DNA from: Ochotona curzoniae
Taxonomy: Eukaryota > Chordata > Mammalia > Lagomorpha > Ochotonidae
Assembly (NCBI RefSeq): GCF_017591425.1
Contig: NW_024467083.1
Location: 14,127,001-14,191,000 of the forward strand
DNA length: 64,000 nt
Direction: 5' to 3'
Both the position numbers and the translations under genes were made by a program. The notes below the pieces were generated by a model. That model was given only the letters and a program-made list of their open reading frames with translations, was not told the origin of the DNA and ran no database searches. Every line of letters begins with the position of its first letter. Position 1 is the first letter of the stretch. This document shows, piece by piece, positions 1 to 12,496 of this stretch.

Positions 1-1224
1 CTTTCCAATAAAATGATGAGTCCTAAAGAAAGGGGAAGAGGGAGAGTATAATTCTTCCAATATTCATTTCATACCATTAATTCACATTAAACATGTAAAA
101 TTTATTTTTATAACTTTTTCTTGAAGAATGAGTCTGGATTTCAAGGGACATAGATGTGAACAGAGTAGCAATTAGGCAGCAGCAGCAATAACTGTTTCTT
201 GCTCTGTATGTTGGAAATCCACATCAGTGCAGATCTGAAGATTGGGATGCAGAAGATTAATTTAGATGTTATATTTAACATTAGTATCTGCCCGGTAAAC
301 ATTTGTGTCTAATTTTGTAGTAGTGGAATTTCTAAAATTTTATGTAAGCTGGTATACATTATGCACTAGAAAGAAGATGTAGTATACAGAAAATGAAATT
401 TTAAACATATTCTTGTACAGAAATTATACAAACATTTTGTACTATTTGTTTTTCATCAAGCTGAATGTGGGGACCTCTGTCCTCCAATATTGGGCTTTCT
501 TATGCTGAGGCAGTACTTGATCTACCATATTAAATAAAGGTGACAATACTATTGTCAAATACTGCATTACCACATAACAAGGATCTGAGGCTATCTGGAC
601 TAGTCTGGATTGTTACTATCAATTATTTGACTGCTTATTCTCTCACATTTTCTGTTCTGTTACAATGGACTAAATACTCTGTAAATTGTTATAAGGTGAA
701 TTATATGGCAGTAACAAAAAATACTGCAGTAGCAATCATCAAAACCTCAGTGAGTTAACCAAATGAAAATTAAATTTCATTTAATTAAAGTCCAACTTGA
801 GTCTGTATGGTCTCATTGATAGTTTTTATCTCAAAAGCTGTCCGGGGATTTTCTGCAGTTGTCTACTCTCATTCTGTAGCCCATTACTAATACACATCTA
901 AAGTGTCTGATTAATGCCTGCTTTTTAAGAGTTGGAGGGACAAAGTTTTGGTTTGCGAAAAAGATGAAAACAATAAATGACTCATTTTCCTATCCTTCTT
1001 TGAAACAGTATATAAGGTAATAATTCCAAAGTATTTCGACAAATCTGTTTTAAAAGGTACTTACTTGGTTCACAGTGTTTTACATTCCCAGACAGTTTTT
1101 TCTTAATTACAATATAACTTTTATGAGCTTTTAAAAGACTTTTAATTTTCATGGATTTTAAATTATCTTGGATTTCAATTCTATTTCTGTAAACATCTTG
1201 AAAAATTCTCAAGTGGCTATTCTT
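1..1224. other. AT-rich single-copy-like DNA, no gene seen
   Basis: I see no repeat family, RNA gene or coding pattern here. The short open frames (for example 540-758) have no recognisable protein signature and are what AT-rich DNA gives by chance. Confidence 0.5.
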
Positions 1225-1535
1225 AAAGATTTACTTTTATCTGAAAGCGGAGTTACAGAAGGGAGAGAGAGAATGAGAATGAGATCTTCCATACATTGGT
1301 TCAGTCACCAAATGTCTACAATAGCTGGAGCTAAGCTGAAACACAGGCTGGAGTCGGGAGGTTCCTCAATAGCTCCCATGTGGGTGCAGTAGGTAAAAGA
1401 CTTAGGTCACCCTGTGTGGTTTTCCTAGGCCATAAACAGGGAGCTGGATGAGACATGGAGCAGCCAGAACATGAAATGAATATTGGAATGCCAGTGCCAC
1501 AGAAAGGTTTAGCCTACAATGCCACAGCAACAGCT
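1225..1535 (-). repeat. Old CSINE (lagomorph tRNA-derived SINE)
   Basis: Read on the minus strand, the copy runs from a decayed head near 1535 to an A-rich tail whose complement (AAAGATTTACTTTTATCTG) lies at 1225. Landmarks are GATCTTCCAT, the CCCATGTGGGTGCAG block and the GGGAGCTGGATGAGACATGGAG block. It is strongly diverged, so it is an old copy. Open frames over it are shadows. Confidence 0.8.
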
Positions 1536-1539
1536 CTCT

Positions 1540-2165
1540 CATATAAGCATTTTGCAATGGTTATAAATAAAAAAACTCACACACAAGAATTGAATTCATA
1601 TGTTGAGGATGCAAATATTGTACCAGGGGATAGAAAATTCAACTTGAATACAATGATGGCAGTTTTGCTGTCATGTAGATCATTCTACTACCAATCACAA
1701 GCAGTTTAATAGCAGTGTTACCAACTGGAGAAAGAGCCAACCAGTTGTTGTTTGCACACCTTTCTTCTTGATATGACTTTTTAATAAACTTTTGTATGTT
1801 TATAAATTATCCAGTATTTTAATAAGTTCTTTTTTTATTAATTTCATTCAGAAATTCCTTTTGAGAAACAACTGAACCATATCTAATATCTGTATTAAAT
1901 GTCCTTTTTATATCTATGATAAATTACCCACCAACTAAGTGTGTGGGTTTCATGAATTCATAATCTTATGGTTCCTGAAATTCAGAAATGAAAATCACAA
2001 AATTTACTGTACATTAGCAAATTAATAATGCCAAAGAGCAAATAAAGTATTATTGCACTATGTGAACTAATTTATAATTGACCACATAGAAACATTAAAT
2101 GGAAAATGTAGGAATCAGACAATGCAAAAAATATCCAAACTGATAACAAGGTTTAAAAACAAAAT
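1540..2165. other. AT-rich DNA, nothing recognised
   Basis: This is interspersed unique-looking sequence between two SINEs. No coding or RNA signature is visible. Confidence 0.5.
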
Positions 2166-2169
2166 GAAT

Positions 2170-2487
2170 TGTTGGGGATGGTGGGATGGTTCAACAGATT
2201 CATCCGGTACTTACAAGCACCACCATCCCAAATGGGTGCCAGTTAATGCCCCAGCTGTTCCACATCTGATCCAGTTCCCAGCTTACGGCCAAAGAAGGCA
2301 GCAGAGGATAGCTCAAGCCCTTGGTACTCTACGGCCATGTGGAAGATCTGGGAGAAACTCCAGATTCCCAAGTCACAGGGCCATTTGGTGAGCGAACCAG
2401 TGGAATGGAGATTTCTCTCTGTGTGTGTACTCTCTGTAAATATGTCTTTCAAATAAAAATAAAATAAATCTTCTTTTAAAAAAATAC
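2170..2487 (+). repeat. CSINE, plus strand, diverged
   Basis: The order of blocks matches the SINE body: CCCAAATGGGTGCCAGTTAA (B-box region), a CCAGTTCCCAGCTTACGGCC block, a GGAGAAACTCC block and the 3' sequence CTCTCTGTAAATATGTCTTT. It ends in an AATAAAAATAAAATAAATCTT-like tail. Open frames on both strands here are artefacts of the SINE. Confidence 0.8.
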
Positions 2488-2654
2488 AATTTGAGGCATT
2501 GCAACACCCAATTCCAAAGCATATTACAGAGGTGAAGACATCATAACTGTCTGAGTATGGGTTAAAATTTACACATAAAAAATGAAATGTGGCATACATC
2601 CCAGACAACTACACAGCCAAAGCATTTTCACAAGGGTGACAAGACAGTATGCGA

Positions 2655-2705
2655 CAGCCCAGAGAGGTAGCCTAGGGACTAAAATCCTCACCTTGCATGC
2701 ACTGA
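2655..2705 (+). repeat. CSINE head fragment
   Basis: GAGGTAGCCTAGGGACTAAA and the following CCTCACCTTGCATGCACTGAGATC match the first 50 bases (A-box side) of the young SINE. The rest of the element is missing. Confidence 0.6.
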
Positions 2706-2739
2706 GATCAGTCAGTTCAGTTACAAGACATAGCACCAA

Positions 2740-3215
2740 ACGGGAGAAAAGGTTTACAAGCTACTCTTATCTTTGTTAAAAAGATTGATACCCAGATCAT
2801 GTAATCAACTCAAAAGCAATAAAAAAGTCAACACAAATAAAAAAATAAAAAAACATCTCAGTAGTAACAATAAAAAAAAATCAAATAAATGAGTATAGGA
2901 CCTAGATAAACAGGTTCTCACATGAACAAATACAAATGGTCAACAATAACATGAAAAAATGCTCAGTATCCCAAAGTATCAGAAAAATTCAAATAAAAGC
3001 TATATTGAAATATCAGTTTACTTTTGAGAGAATCATTATACAAAAGACAGAGAGTAACGAGTATTGGAGAGGGCTTAGAGAAAAGGGCCATCTAACACAC
3101 TACTTACTGGAAGCTATGTTAGTGCAGCCTCGTGGAAATCAATATGCAGATTAGTTAAAAATTCAACTTGGGAACACTGTCTTATCCAGGAAACCCATTA
3201 ATGGGATTCATTGTA
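2740..3215 (+). repeat. LINE-1 ORF2 3' fragment, degenerate
   Basis: Plus-strand sequence follows the late part of L1 ORF2. An ACAAATGGTCAACAATAACA segment and ATGAAAAAATGCTCAGTATC are typical of the stretch upstream of the ORF2 C terminus. GAGTATTGGAGAGGGCTTAG and GTGGAAATCAATATGCAGAT follow. Reading frames are broken by stops, so it is a dead copy. Confidence 0.75.
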
Positions 3216-4964
3216 TAAAAAATTATTGTTCATAATATATTACTATTTTATTTACAAAAACAAATAAGTAATTAATCGATAGCTATTCAAGATCAAATAA
3301 ATGCGTAAAGCAAGTCTGTTATATATAAATAACAGAACGTTTTCTGTTATTAATTAAAAGAAATTTGTTATTTGTAGCAAACATATGTAAATTTAAGAAT
3401 TTTGTCATTTAGAACTGTAACACATAAAATCATTCATTGTAAAATGATAAAACTCCAAAATAATGACTTAGTCTAAAATTATGTATTCCTGCTCACATAT
3501 ATTTTCACTAACATTTTGAACAAGGATACCTTTTAATCATGTTAGCAGAAGTAAAAAACAAAAAGATGTATAAACACATGTAGTCTTTTGAAATAGAAGT
3601 GAAAGGTTTAGGCAGTTTTTTTTGTCATTTTGAAAGCATATTATAAAATGTAGAATTTTTAAAACATAGAAAATCTCTAATGTATAAAACTACCTTTCTG
3701 GTTCAAGAATAATTTTAAAATACTTCTTGATAATGTCGCTATCATTTAAATATCAAGTACACAGGTTCAGCCCAATGGGTAGCTTGCTTTTTCTAGTGAC
3801 TCAGATGAGATGAGATCATCACTCACCCCCTCTCTTCCTCTCTCCTTCCCACACACAAAAAACAACCAGAAACACTCATGCTCTCACGTGCATGTTCATG
3901 CAAGAGACAGAGAACAGGTAACCAAGAAAAAAATCTCTAAAGTTCCTGTTCTGTCATAATTTCATAAAATACAATACACAGCAAAACAAACATGAGTGGT
4001 ATTTTTGCATTTGATCTCATTCTATTTGCAGTTTCGCAGTCAACTGCTCAACAATGAAATTTCACACATCTAAACTATAAGCTTCAATGTTCAAAATAAA
4101 ACAAATCTAATAAACAAAATGTGCAAACAACATGCTTATTGCAAAAAAATTATGATGTCATAACAAAAGTCAAAAGAATCTAGTGATTCTGTATAAACTA
4201 GAAATTCAAAATAGTTGAACAAAGACTTGGAAGTTCTAAATGTTACCCTTTGAAATGACAAACATAACGCATTTGCTGTCTTCAGAAATAAAGCTAAACT
4301 GCTGGAAAGCATTATAAATATGGAAGAGTTCAAATTGCTTATGTGAGCCAGCAGATGTCACTCTTGTTAAAAGACCATGTAAGCGATTCTTTGTGAAGGA
4401 TAATCCACCCCCCCCTTGGTTGTGGGCAGAATTTCAACATGTGAAGAATTTATCCCTGACCCTCTTTTCACCTTACCACCTACTTTACACTAACGACAAC
4501 AGGATGGGTAAATTAAAAGTGTCAGCTGCCCTACCATCAGTTTCCAAAGCTCCTGGGTCTGAGTATAATCTACAATCAATGATTATATAAGCAGCATTGC
4601 CAAATCACTGTGATTGTTACAGAGATGTAACTAGGCACAGGCAATAAATGTTGCTGGAAGCTAAACCAAGACCTGACATCGCTATAATTAAACCGACGAT
4701 TCATGCAATTTGTTCCCCCTTAGAAGAGATCTGGGATAGCCAGTGAGTTAAGCTTTAATATTTGAAAGTTGGGGATTTCTGTTTTGTTTTTCTTTTCTAA
4801 TACCAGAAAATGAGAGTTTGGTCGTTTAACAATGAACAAGATCTGTTAATGCAACTCTATTAAAAGCTGAAGTCTCATATATCTTAGATTGTGACCTTTC
4901 AGAAGTGTCACTAGTATAAGATATTTATAGAAGTCAAAATGGTTTTTAAATTAAATTTTCAGGG
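3216..4964. other. AT-rich unique-looking DNA
   Basis: No repeat or coding pattern could be assigned. It contains a short C-tract near 4408-4417 and many TTTAAA/ATTTA runs. The stretch at 4600-4760 is less AT-biased and could be a conserved noncoding segment, but nothing in the sequence alone proves it. Confidence 0.45.
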
Positions 4965-5205
4965 AGTGGGTGTTTAATTTAGCGGTTAAGCTAGCCACAT
5001 CCAGCACTGGTGCACCCTAGTCCTGGCTGTAACTGTTTTTCAACCAATTTAAACCCTTGAAGGAAGTGTTGGCATCTCAGGTAGCTATATTCTTTCTATT
5101 AAGAAAATTGTGAAGCAAACCAGCAGAATGGAATACTCCATCTCTCCAGCCCTTCTCTCTGGTCTTTCATGGAAATCAGTAAATAAGCTGAAATTTTTAA
5201 AAAAT
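4965..5205 (+). repeat. Old CSINE3-like element
   Basis: GGGTGTTTAATTTAGCGGTT, then AAGCTAGCCACATCCAGCAC, matches the head of the older lagomorph SINE type that begins GGCATTTAGCCTAGCGGTTAAG. The 3' half (CAAACCAGCAGAATGGAATA, then CTCTCTGG) fits the same family. It is heavily diverged and has an internal deletion. Confidence 0.7.
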
Positions 5206-5339
5206 TATCTGTTCTAATTTTTTCTTCTCACTCTTGCCTCCAGCACACTGATTTCTAATTCAATTACAGGAGCTTTTCTTTTTCCATCAAATGATGAATA
5301 TCTACTTTGTAATGGAACACAACTGAATAACCAGAAAGT

Positions 5340-5390
5340 GTTTATATGCATATATAAACATATATATAAACATATATATGCATGTTTTTG
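5340..5390. repeat. Imperfect (ATATAAACAT)n low-complexity tract
   Basis: ATATATAAACATATATATAAAC-like units repeat here about four times. This is a simple sequence repeat with no coding value. Confidence 0.75.
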
Positions 5391-5479
5391 CAAGTGTGTA
5401 ATAGAAAAAAATATACCTTAGATTTCCAAAGCCATTCTGTTTGTTGATTGGTTTTAAATCCTAACTTTTTCCACTTTCT

Positions 5480-5797
5480 TTCTTTTCTTTTTAATTGCAA
5501 AATTAGATATACAGAGATGAGTTGAGACAGAGAGGAAGATCTTCTGCCTGATGATTCACTCCCCAAGTGATTTGAATGGCTAGTGCTGTGCCGATCCGAA
5601 GCCAGGAGCCTGGAACTTCAGGTCTCCCACATGGATGCAGGGTCCCAAAGATTTGGGCTGTCCTAGACTGCTTTCCCCAGTCCATAAGCAGAGAGCTGGA
5701 TGGGAAGCGGAGCTTTCGGGATTAGAACCAGTGCCCATATGGGATCCCAGAGCATTCAAGGTGAGGACTTTAGGTGCTAGGCCACCGTGCCGTGCCC
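5480..5797 (-). repeat. Young-type CSINE, minus strand, with target duplication
   Basis: The full body is present: tail complement at the left, GAAGATCTTCTGCCTGATGA, CCGATCCGAAGCCAGGAGCC, GCCCATATGGGATCCC, and the head complement GCTAGGCCACCGTGCCGTGCCC at the right. TCCACTTTCT (5470-5479) and TCCACTGTCT (5798-5807) look like target-site duplications with one change. Confidence 0.9.
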
Positions 5798-5807
5798 TCC
5801 ACTGTCT

Positions 5808-7246
5808 AGAAATTTGTTATATCAGTAGTCTATTAATTTACAACCAATGTTGGTGAGTGTGTAAGTATGGGAGTAATCTCTTTCAGTTTGCAAACTCATA
5901 TTCTCTAGTTACAAAATTTGCCAATATATTTCTTAAGTTAATGCCTTACTTTTAGTTGTTTGTTACTAAAGCAGTCCTGTTTGTTGTCCCTGTAATTTTA
6001 TGGTTACCCCTAATGCATTATTGCTATGGTTTCCCCTTATACAATATTTGCTTTGTTTTCATAAAGTGCTCAATTTCACCTTCTGACACTTTAGAAAATA
6101 GAAAAAAGGTAAGGCCTTCTGAGAGAGGGTATCTGCATATATCAGCACATTCAATTACATCTAGTAGTTTAAATGGGCTAACAACAAACAAATGCATCAA
6201 TCATTGTACCTTATTAGTAGTTCATGTAAAATATCAATGAGAAAAACAATACTTTATGAAAAGAAAATGTATTACTTTATGAAAAAATATCAGTGAGATT
6301 CCTTTGAAAGTTATCTCTAAGCAACACAAATACGTTTCAGCTTCTGTTAAGAGTCAGTCTCTTGTAGGAAGGCAGGATGTTACTCATGGGGGATGGTGCT
6401 GGGAACATGTACATATATGCAGATGAAACTTCTTTTTCATTGATGACACATCATCAACTTCTCTGCAATGCAGTGGGCGCATTGTAATCTTTCTGCCACA
6501 AAAAGAATGGTTAGCTGAGCCAGAAAATAAAGTCTGGTTTTTGACTAACATTGATGTGTGCTTTTGAGAGCTAGTAAGGAGTTCATTGATAAGTTCATCA
6601 TTTTATAGCTTTGTGTGTCCACCTCGCTTTGGGTAACACCTAGAGCAGGGGTGAATGTTTTTTCTGGTTAACTTTTCATAAACAACATAATCCTCTCTTT
6701 AACTGGCGTCCAGCACCTGCACTTTCTCATACCTACATTTAGTTAAATGATTGAAAGTCCTGCCTTTACTAAAACCATGTTTCCCTTCTTATCTCAAGAA
6801 CAAGGCTAATCAAGGCTTGCTTATCTTCAAATTTGTAAGAGTCCATAGCATCTTCTGTTAGTATTCCTGCCTTTCTCAAGCTTACACTTATCCATATAAG
6901 GATCTGGATTATACTCAACATTCTGAATTACATCATCATACTTATTTGTTGACACTCCATTCATCTGAATGTTTACAGAGGACAACAATGTAACGTTATA
7001 ATGTGTCCACATTATTCTGATTTATATGTATTTCTTTTCAAACAACAGATACTTACTTGTCTTGATCTGCTTCTGGTTTGGTTGTGGATAACTTTATTTT
7101 TGTAGAAATTCCTCAAAATTTGCCTTATTTTTAAAATTTTCTTTGTTATCCTTCTCCAGGAAAAGACAAACAGTGGACCTAATATTTTTTTTTCTCTTGA
7201 ATATGCTAAATTCCTTCATTTTTGTTGCTAAAATTAAAGCATTCAA
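5808..7246. other. Unassigned intergenic or intronic DNA
   Basis: This is a long AT-rich stretch without a recognised repeat. The part at 6350-6750 is closer to balanced base composition and could be an old LTR or unique DNA; I cannot decide. The 94-residue open frame at 5956-6240 has no recognisable family signature. Confidence 0.45.
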
Positions 7247-7601
7247 TTTCTACTGTTTAGGGCCTGGCGCGATAGCATAGTGGTTAAAGTCCTTGCCTTG
7301 GGTGCCCAAGACCCATATGCGAGCCAATTCTAAACCCAACAGCCCTGCTTCCCATCCAGCTCCCTGTTTGTGGCCTGGGAAAGCAGTCGAGGACAGCCCA
7401 AAGCTTTGGAACCCTGCACCCGTGTGAGAGACCTGGAAGAGCTCCTGGCTCCTGGTTTTGGATTGGCTCAGCTTCAGCTATTGTGACTGCTTGGGGAGTA
7501 AATCATCGGATGGAAGATCTTCCTCTCTGTTTCTCCTCCTCTCTGTATATCTGTCTTTCCAATAAAAATAAATAAATCTTAAAATTTTTTTCTACTATTT
7601 A
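7247..7601 (+). repeat. Full-length young CSINE with target duplication
   Basis: The SINE starts with GGGCCTGGCGCGATAGCATA at 7260 and ends with AATAAAAATAAATAAATCTT and a short A run. TTTCTACTGTTTA (7247-7259) and TTTCTACTATTTA (7589-7601) are 13-bp target duplications with one mismatch. The A box (TAGCATAGTGG) and the 3' CTCTGTATATCTG motif are intact. Confidence 0.93.
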
Positions 7602-8673
7602 ACAATCTTATTTCCATATTTTGATGCAAACACATTCCTCTGAATATTAATTTGCATTTCATGCAGTTTTTAACTGCACTCATGTTAAAAGAAACTCATC
7701 AGTAATAATTCTGTCTACTTTTTTATTTCTTTGTTAAGCCTTCTTTAGCATTTATACCTTTCTCTGTGAAACTATATCAATGACAATATTTACAATATTT
7801 AATTGTGTATATCATGGGAAGAAAGCATTGCCCATATCAATATCTTCTTACGATGCTTCAGTCCACTTTATACAGAAATAATATTGATCACATTAAGTAT
7901 ATACTTTCATCTTTCATCTCCAGGGCTTTAAGTATTGTGATTTTCATTGTATATTTTACAAACTATCTTTATCATTTACTGTCTTACAGAGATATATTTT
8001 GTACAGAGGGAAATGACTTCTGTATTGATCTGAAAGTTGAAGAATTTTTTTTCGAATGCTTGTCTGTATGACAACCTGTGAAATGATATATTTAACGTTA
8101 CAGTTTTTGTTTTCCTTTTGAAACCAGTCACCAAGTATCTGATCCTAGGAAAGCAATAATCCCCTTCCCGCCAGTCTAGACATTATATATTAGATTTAAT
8201 TTTGTTAAGGTTTCTTTCCATCAAATACTGTCAGTATTTACTACATATTGGCACTAAGGACTTTGTTTCTGAAAGTTATGTGTAATTTGTGCAAATTAAC
8301 ATTTTATTTTTATAGTAACAAATTATTGCATGAGTAGTACATCACTGTATTGATTTATGCTAATTTAGAGTATTTACTAACACGTTTATAAGCATTCTGT
8401 TCCTTGGCTAATATGAATCTGATGGTCAGGAATATCACCGTACGTATTTAACCAAATGTTTCATTTCTGTAAGGTAAAAATGTAAGAGAACCATTTCTTG
8501 CAAAATGTGAAATGCATAAGTATATTGCATATATGTAAATCAGAAACTTCCAAACAAATTTAAATAGTGATGATATTTCCCGTGCCCACATTACAAAATT
8601 TGGTTTGTTCCAATTTCTTGCCTTATTTGTGTACTTTAGGTATTTTAAACACTACAATGTATGTGTAGTGATA
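7602..8673. other. AT-rich DNA, no gene recognised
   Basis: No known repeat or coding pattern is visible. The 88-residue open frame 7805-8071 is hydrophobic because the DNA is T-rich, and it has no family motif. Confidence 0.45.
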
Positions 8674-9019
8674 TCTACTTGCATTTTTTTGTTTTTATTA
8701 GATTTAATTAATTATTTATTTAAAAGTCAGATATACATAGAGGAGGACAGACAGAGAGCAAGATCTTTTGTCTACTGAATCACTCCCCACGTGGCCTCAA
8801 TGGCTGTAGCTGAGCTGATCTGAAGCCAGGAGCCTGGAGTCTCTTCCAGATCTCCCATGCATCCACATGTCCCAAGGTTTTGGGCCGATCTCCACTCTCC
8901 ACTCTTTTGCCAAGCCATAAGCAGGCAGCTGGATTGGAGGCAGGGTGGTCAGGACATGATCTCACACCTGCAAGAAAAGGACTTTAGCCACGGGGCTACT
9001 GCACTAGGCCCTCTACTTG
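8674..9019 (-). repeat. CSINE, minus strand, with target duplication
   Basis: The body spans about 8682-9011: tail complement, CAAGATCTTTTGTCTACTGA, CTGATCTGAAGCCAGGAGCC, TTTGCCAAGCCATAAGCAGG, and the head complement ending in GGGGCTACTGCACTAGGCCC. TCTACTTG occurs on both sides (8674-8681 and 9012-9019) as an 8-bp target duplication. Confidence 0.9.
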
Positions 9020-9234
9020 TGGGCTTAATGTGCATTTTTATTAATGACTAAAGTATGTGGCCTTTTAATAGTTACTGTATTATTCATTCATCTTTTATTA
9101 ATCAAGATAATTGTCCTGCTTCATAGAAATAACGCTCATTGATATACAGGACTGTTTATGTGTTATTAACATTGGTTCTAGATGCCTTGTCAATTTTTAA
9201 ATTGTCAAAGGCAGCTATAATTTTATAAAGTTAT

Positions 9235-11645
9235 CTCTCATGTTTAAAAGATTGTTCAACACATTTTAATAAATGTGATGAATTGTATCAACACATAAAT
9301 GCAATAACCATATGATCATTTTAATGTAGACAACGATTTTAATAAAATTAAATAACTTCAATAATAAACACTGCACAAAGTAGATACAGAAAGAATATAT
9401 ATCAGTACAATAAATTTCACTGACACAGAAATGAATGTGGAAAAGTTAAAGGCCTTCTGGAATGAGATCAAAAGGTCCATTTTCATTACTTTTATTTAGT
9501 ATTCTAGTACTCTATGTCTAAATCAAGTCAATCAAGCAGTATAAAGTCTAAATCAGTATAAAGACCAAAGTCTTTAAAAAGGTCATTCAGAAGGAGTAGG
9601 AAGAAGTTAAACTGTCATCATTTTTATATGAAATGATTTTTTGTATAGTAAATCAAAAAATACCACCCAAGATTGTCAGAACGCATAAATTCAGCAAAAC
9701 CATAGGACATAAAGTCTGGTGAGAAAAAATCTGTATGTTACATTCAATAGTCAATTACCTGAAAATAAATCTAACAAGCAATCCTATTTTGTTGCTTCAA
9801 AAATAGCAGTGCTGGATTCTGCATGGTGGTCTAGAGGCTGGGGTTCTCGCCTTGCATGCCTAGGATCCCATATGGGCACAGGTTCTAATCCTAATGGCCC
9901 TGCTTCCATCATAGCTCAATGATTGTGGCCTGGGAAAGCAGTTGAGGAAACCCCAAAACCTTAAGAGACCCTGCACTCCTGTGGGAGACCGGAGGAGGCT
10001 CCGGACTCCTGGATTTGGATTGGCGCAGCTATGGCCCTTGCAGTTGCTTGGGGAATGAATCATCGGGTGGAAGATCTTTCTCTCTGTCTTTCCTCCTCTC
10101 TGTATTTCTAATCCCCCAATGAAAACAAATCTGTAAAAAGTATATCAATACCTATGGAGCATCTTAAAGCAAGTTAGCAGAAAAAATGCTGAATGAAAAC
10201 TAATAATCATTTATGGAAAAAAAAACTGTAGAGGGTACACATTGATGGGGTTCTGTTTCATAATTACTTTTCAGAGGAGTTAATATTATTAATTATTACA
10301 TTGTTCATGCGACTTATCACTATGCACTGTCTCCATGACATTCTCATTAAGATATTAGTACCTCACAGCAGTACACAACTGCAAAGAATTTAAAAAGAAC
10401 CCAAATGACCAAATAATTTTTCTATCTTTATGATACATGACAAAACTATATGATACACATTTTAAAAAGAAAGACACATACAAATAGTCACATGAAGCAA
10501 GACAAAGACTCAACAAGTAAACGCGTGCATGCGCAGACAATCTTTAGTAAAAGAGCTCAGAGAACACAGGGGCAATTAGCTCTTTTTTCAGTGAATAACG
10601 CCTTGAAATTTAGACATCAGTATGTCTCAAAACAAAGGCAGACACTTTTTGCACCATAAAAAAAATCAACCGAAAATGGATCAAAAAAATAATCTCAAAA
10701 TGTAACTTGAGCTTTGAAAGTACTAGAAGAAAATATAAGGGAGCGATTTCAGGTCATTGGAATAAGATACTGTTTTAATTTGCTTTGTATCTGTTTTGAG
10801 AAAATTCCAAAATTTAATGAAATAAAGCAAGGGAAAATACCTCATCAAACTAAATCTCCTTTTCACAACAAAAAGGTTAGTAACCAGAAAGCGTAATGTA
10901 AGGGATTCAAAAACTTCAGTAACAAAACAAATCAAAGAAATAAGCTAAGATTCTAGATAGGCTTTTCTTAAAGCAGGGCATAAGAATAGCATGGAGCTTT
11001 ATAAAAAAGAAACAAACAGAAAATGACAACTTCATTAACCCCCAAGTAAATGCAGTTTAAAATCATCATGAGTTACCCAGACGCTCCAGTTGCATTGGCT
11101 GTGGCCAGAAAGACAAACAACAAAGGTTGCTTGCTGAGTATGAGAAGAAGAAACAGCAATCCTTGAATACTGCTTTTGTATAAGTAAATTAGCACAGTCA
11201 TTGTGGAAAAATATTATAACTCTTACAAAGAAAATTTAAAAGAGAACTATCATATGAACCTGTGATCTCCACTACTTGGTAAGTGTCCAAGAATAACACG
11301 GACTTTCCACACAGACATGTACTTTCATGCTGATTGAAGTAGTGTTCACAGTATGCAAAAAAATGGAAACAACCTAACTGTTCATTAATCGATAAATGAA
11401 GAAAAATATGTAATTTTGCACAGTGAAATATTGTTCAACCGTATAAAAATAATTTTGATTGCAATCACATGTATGGAATTAAAAAAATGTTCAAAGTGAA
11501 ATAGGAGAAACACAGAAACACAAATACTACTTAATTTGACTTAATTTTGCCGTATATATGATCAGCTACTTTGATCTCATTGGGAGGACTATGGTTACCA
11601 GGTTGGAGAATGTCCTAGGAAGGAGGTGAGGAAGAGGGGGTAGCT
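9235..11645 (+). repeat. Old LINE-1, plus strand: RT region to 3' UTR, with nested SINE
   Basis: Plus-strand similarity follows L1 ORF2 in order. AATAAATGTGATGAATTGTA and ACCATATGATCATTTTAATG (around 9265-9335) belong to the RT region. The segment near 10675-10800 (ATGGATCAAAA, GTACTAGAAGAAAATATAAGG) lies downstream. GAAACAACCTAACTGTTCAT with GATAAATGAAGAAAAATATG (about 11370-11410) is the C-terminal part. A 3'-UTR-like GAGGACTATGGTTACCAGG follows. Stops and indels are frequent, so the copy is inactive. A SINE splits it at about 9811-10138. Confidence 0.8.
9811..10138 (+). repeat. Young-type CSINE nested in L1
   Basis: Head GCATGGTGGTCTAGAGGCTG, B-box region GGGCACAGGTTCTAATCC, then GTGGCCTGGGAAAGCAGTTG and GAATCATCGGGTGGAAGATC, show a nearly full copy. 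The tail is reduced to GAAAACAAATCTGTAAAAAG. It interrupts the L1 whose sequence resumes after it. No clear target duplication was found. Confidence 0.88.
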
Positions 11646-11669
11646 GACAAGTAGAGCCCCAATGTAATC

Positions 11670-11775
11670 CGTCCTCCGCTGCTTCCCCAGGCACATCGGC
11701 AACAAGCCATGTCAGAACTAGAAGAGCTATAGGATGCCACCCTTGCACACGGCAACTTAGTCGGCTATGTCCACA
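11670..11775 (-). repeat. CSINE 5'-half fragment, minus strand
   Basis: CGCTGCTTCCCCAGGCACAT and the segment ending GCAACTTAGTCGGCTATGTC match, on the minus strand, the middle and head of the older C-repeat. The 3' half and tail are absent. Confidence 0.6.
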
Positions 11776-11974
11776 ATCCCATATTTCCCACTTACATAAT
11801 TATAATGTATCTAAAATTATAATAAATATATGATATGTATATAAAGTTAGATATATGATTTATATAAAGCTAACAAACTTCAAATACTTCACAGCACACT
11901 TAAGCAGACATGATACTATCAACCCTTACCTTGCTCATGCACATATTCTCTACCACTCCCCATCCTTCCTTCTT
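11776..11974. other. AT-rich linker with ATATATGATATG-type runs
   Basis: Low-complexity TATAAA/ATATGAT sequence lies between two SINE copies. No gene signal is seen. Confidence 0.5.
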
Positions 11975-12296
11975 TTTTGTAATTAAAAATATTTATTTTT
12001 ATTGGAAAATCAGATTTTCAGAGAGGAAGAGAGACAGAGAGGTTGATCTTCCATCCACTAATTCACTCCCCAAGCAGAAGCAACGCCTGGAACTGAGCTG
12101 ATCTTAAGCCAGGAGCAGAAGCTTCCTGTGAATCACCCATGTGTGTGCAGGGATCCAAGGCCTTGGGTCATCCTCTACTGCTTTCCCAGACCACAAGCAG
12201 AAAATCGGATGGGAAGTGGGGCTGCCAGGATATGAACCAGTGCCCATATGGGATCCCAGTGTGTGCAAGATGAGGACCGAAGCCACTAGGCTACAG
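11975..12296 (-). repeat. CSINE, minus strand
   Basis: The order is tail complement (TATTTATTTTTATTGGAAAA), GAGAGACAGAGAGGTTGATC, TGATCTTAAGCCAGGAGC, GTGCCCATATGGGATCCCAG and the head complement AGCCACTAGGCTACAG. It directly abuts the tetranucleotide array at 12302, an arrangement that can arise by slippage next to an insertion. Confidence 0.9.
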
Positions 12297-12301
12297 ATCT
12301 T

Positions 12302-12355
<54 letters not shown>
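12302..12355. repeat. (TATC)n microsatellite, about 13 units
   Basis: The tract is perfect over about 54 bp, so it is likely length-polymorphic. It sits at the head end of the preceding minus-strand SINE. Confidence 0.97.
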
Positions 12356-12496
12356 GGCAATGGCATACTTTCAGTTAGCTTTGCAAACATAGGTTTAATA
12401 ATACATTATATAAAGTGTTGATTTAAATATTATAAAGTGGGATAAAATATATTCCTCAAAATATACGTAATGCTATAAATAATGATAATTAGATTT

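Noticed and set aside
7260..7330. Possible tRNA genes (A- and B-box motifs at SINE heads)
   Set aside because: The boxes belong to tRNA-derived SINE heads. No cloverleaf with matching acceptor stem could be drawn, here or in the other copies.
12302..12355. Functional meaning of the (TATC)n and other simple repeats
   Set aside because: They are ordinary microsatellites. Only their position next to SINE heads was kept as an observation.
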